A DNA stretch of 64,000 bases, from positions 62,001 through 126,000 of the forward strand of contig CATLPD010000006.1 of assembly GCA_950054485.1 (NCBI GenBank), given 5' to 3'. This document shows positions 63,873-64,000 of the stretch, in pieces (the first letter of the stretch is position 1; the number at the start of each line of letters is the position of its first letter). Source of the DNA: an uncultured Alphaproteobacteria bacterium. Its GTDB lineage: Bacteria > Pseudomonadota > Alphaproteobacteria > Micavibrionales > CSBR16-224. A program made the position numbers and the translations under genes. The notes beneath the pieces are model-generated. The model was not told where the DNA came from and made no database searches. It saw only the letters and a program-made list of their open reading frames with translations.

Positions 63873-63900
63873 AATACTCCTTTAATCTTTAAGGCGTATT
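63873..63900 (+). terminator. Weak hairpin after tolC
   Basis: AATACTCCTT (63873-63882) can pair with AAGGCGTATT (63891-63900) with one mismatch. No T run follows, so it may be only a stabilising or processing hairpin. Confidence 0.35.
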
Positions 63901-63965
63901 ATAGACGGGTTATAGTATTGGGTAGAGGCTGTAGCTAGCTTTTAACCTTATGGGAGTGTGCATCA

Positions 63966-64000
63966 ATGTCATCTGATGATAATCAGGAAAATCAGGACGA
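63966..64000 (+). CDS. 5' end of a gene cut by the window edge
   Basis: ATG at 63966 with GGGAG at 63952-63956, nine bases upstream. The first eleven codons read M-S-S-D-D-N-Q-E-N-Q-D and the frame is open to the window end. The polar start and position after tolC would suit a type I secretion ABC transporter or membrane-fusion subunit, but the sequence shown cannot identify it. Confidence 0.55.
   Translation, partial: MSSDDNQENQD

Noticed and set aside
1-64000. Prophage, insertion sequence, integron, tRNA or rRNA genes
   Set aside because: No transposase, integrase, phage structural gene, terminal inverted repeats, tRNA cloverleaf or rRNA segment was recognised on either strand by eye. A tRNA or Rfam covariance scan could still find something I missed.

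Overview
The window reads as a chromosomal segment of an alphaproteobacterium of moderate GC. The supporting signs are the fabA-fabB-fabI cluster, an RpoH-type heat-shock sigma factor, a Caulobacter-style cpa/Tad pilus locus, and the rimP-nusA-infB-rbfA-truB-rpsO information-processing block. Several small uncharacterised lipoproteins and the general gene mix would fit a deep-branching Rhodospirillales- or Micavibrio-like lineage, but that placement is inference. I found no transposase, phage gene, CRISPR array, rRNA or tRNA. Coding density is high and no gene-free stretch exceeds 300 bases.

Layout. 0-7 kb: unsaturated fatty acid synthesis (fabA, fabB, fabI), a glycerophosphodiesterase, two orphan small genes and pnp. 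7-11 kb: a plus-strand block (HExxH protein, two histidine-phosphatase paralogues, an acidic lipoprotein, a small protein) that separates pnp from rpsO. 11-18.3 kb (minus): rimP-nusA, a terminator, then infB, an unexpected cysteine-rich pilin-like ORF, rbfA, truB and rpsO. 18.4-27 kb: trmB, a DUF58 protein with a coupled ankyrin protein, a frameshifted gene, pgk with a PagL-like barrel protein, pip, rpoH and a degenerate PPP-type phosphatase. 27-39.4 kb: patatin lipase, PAS histidine kinase, recX, ABC-2 permease with hslO, trkH, OmpA-like lipoprotein, a Cys-less DJ-1 homologue, prfB with its programmed +1 frameshift, and gabD. 39.5-42.8 kb: a membrane-anchored pseudokinase, a small polytopic membrane protein and an orphan gene. 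43-53.5 kb: a Tad pilus locus (two flp pilins, cpaA/tadV, cpaB-F, tadB, tadC, plus two opposite-strand accessory genes). 53.8-64 kb: a 2825-residue modular adhesin, a TolC-family exporter, and the first codons of a further gene.

How the genes fit together. The right-hand 20 kb looks like a surface-attachment island: Tad pili next to a giant type I-secreted adhesin that carries candidate LapG-type PAAG cleavage motifs near its N terminus, followed by its outer-membrane exporter. The pseudokinase/membrane-protein pair lies directly upstream of the pilus genes and is the best candidate for an undescribed module. Other notable points are a pilin-like gene translationally coupled to rbfA, a perfect 716-bp internal duplication in the adhesin, conserved cysteines and two unrelated inserted domains in the adhesin repeats, and an A_AAA_AAC heptamer joining two halves of a gene.
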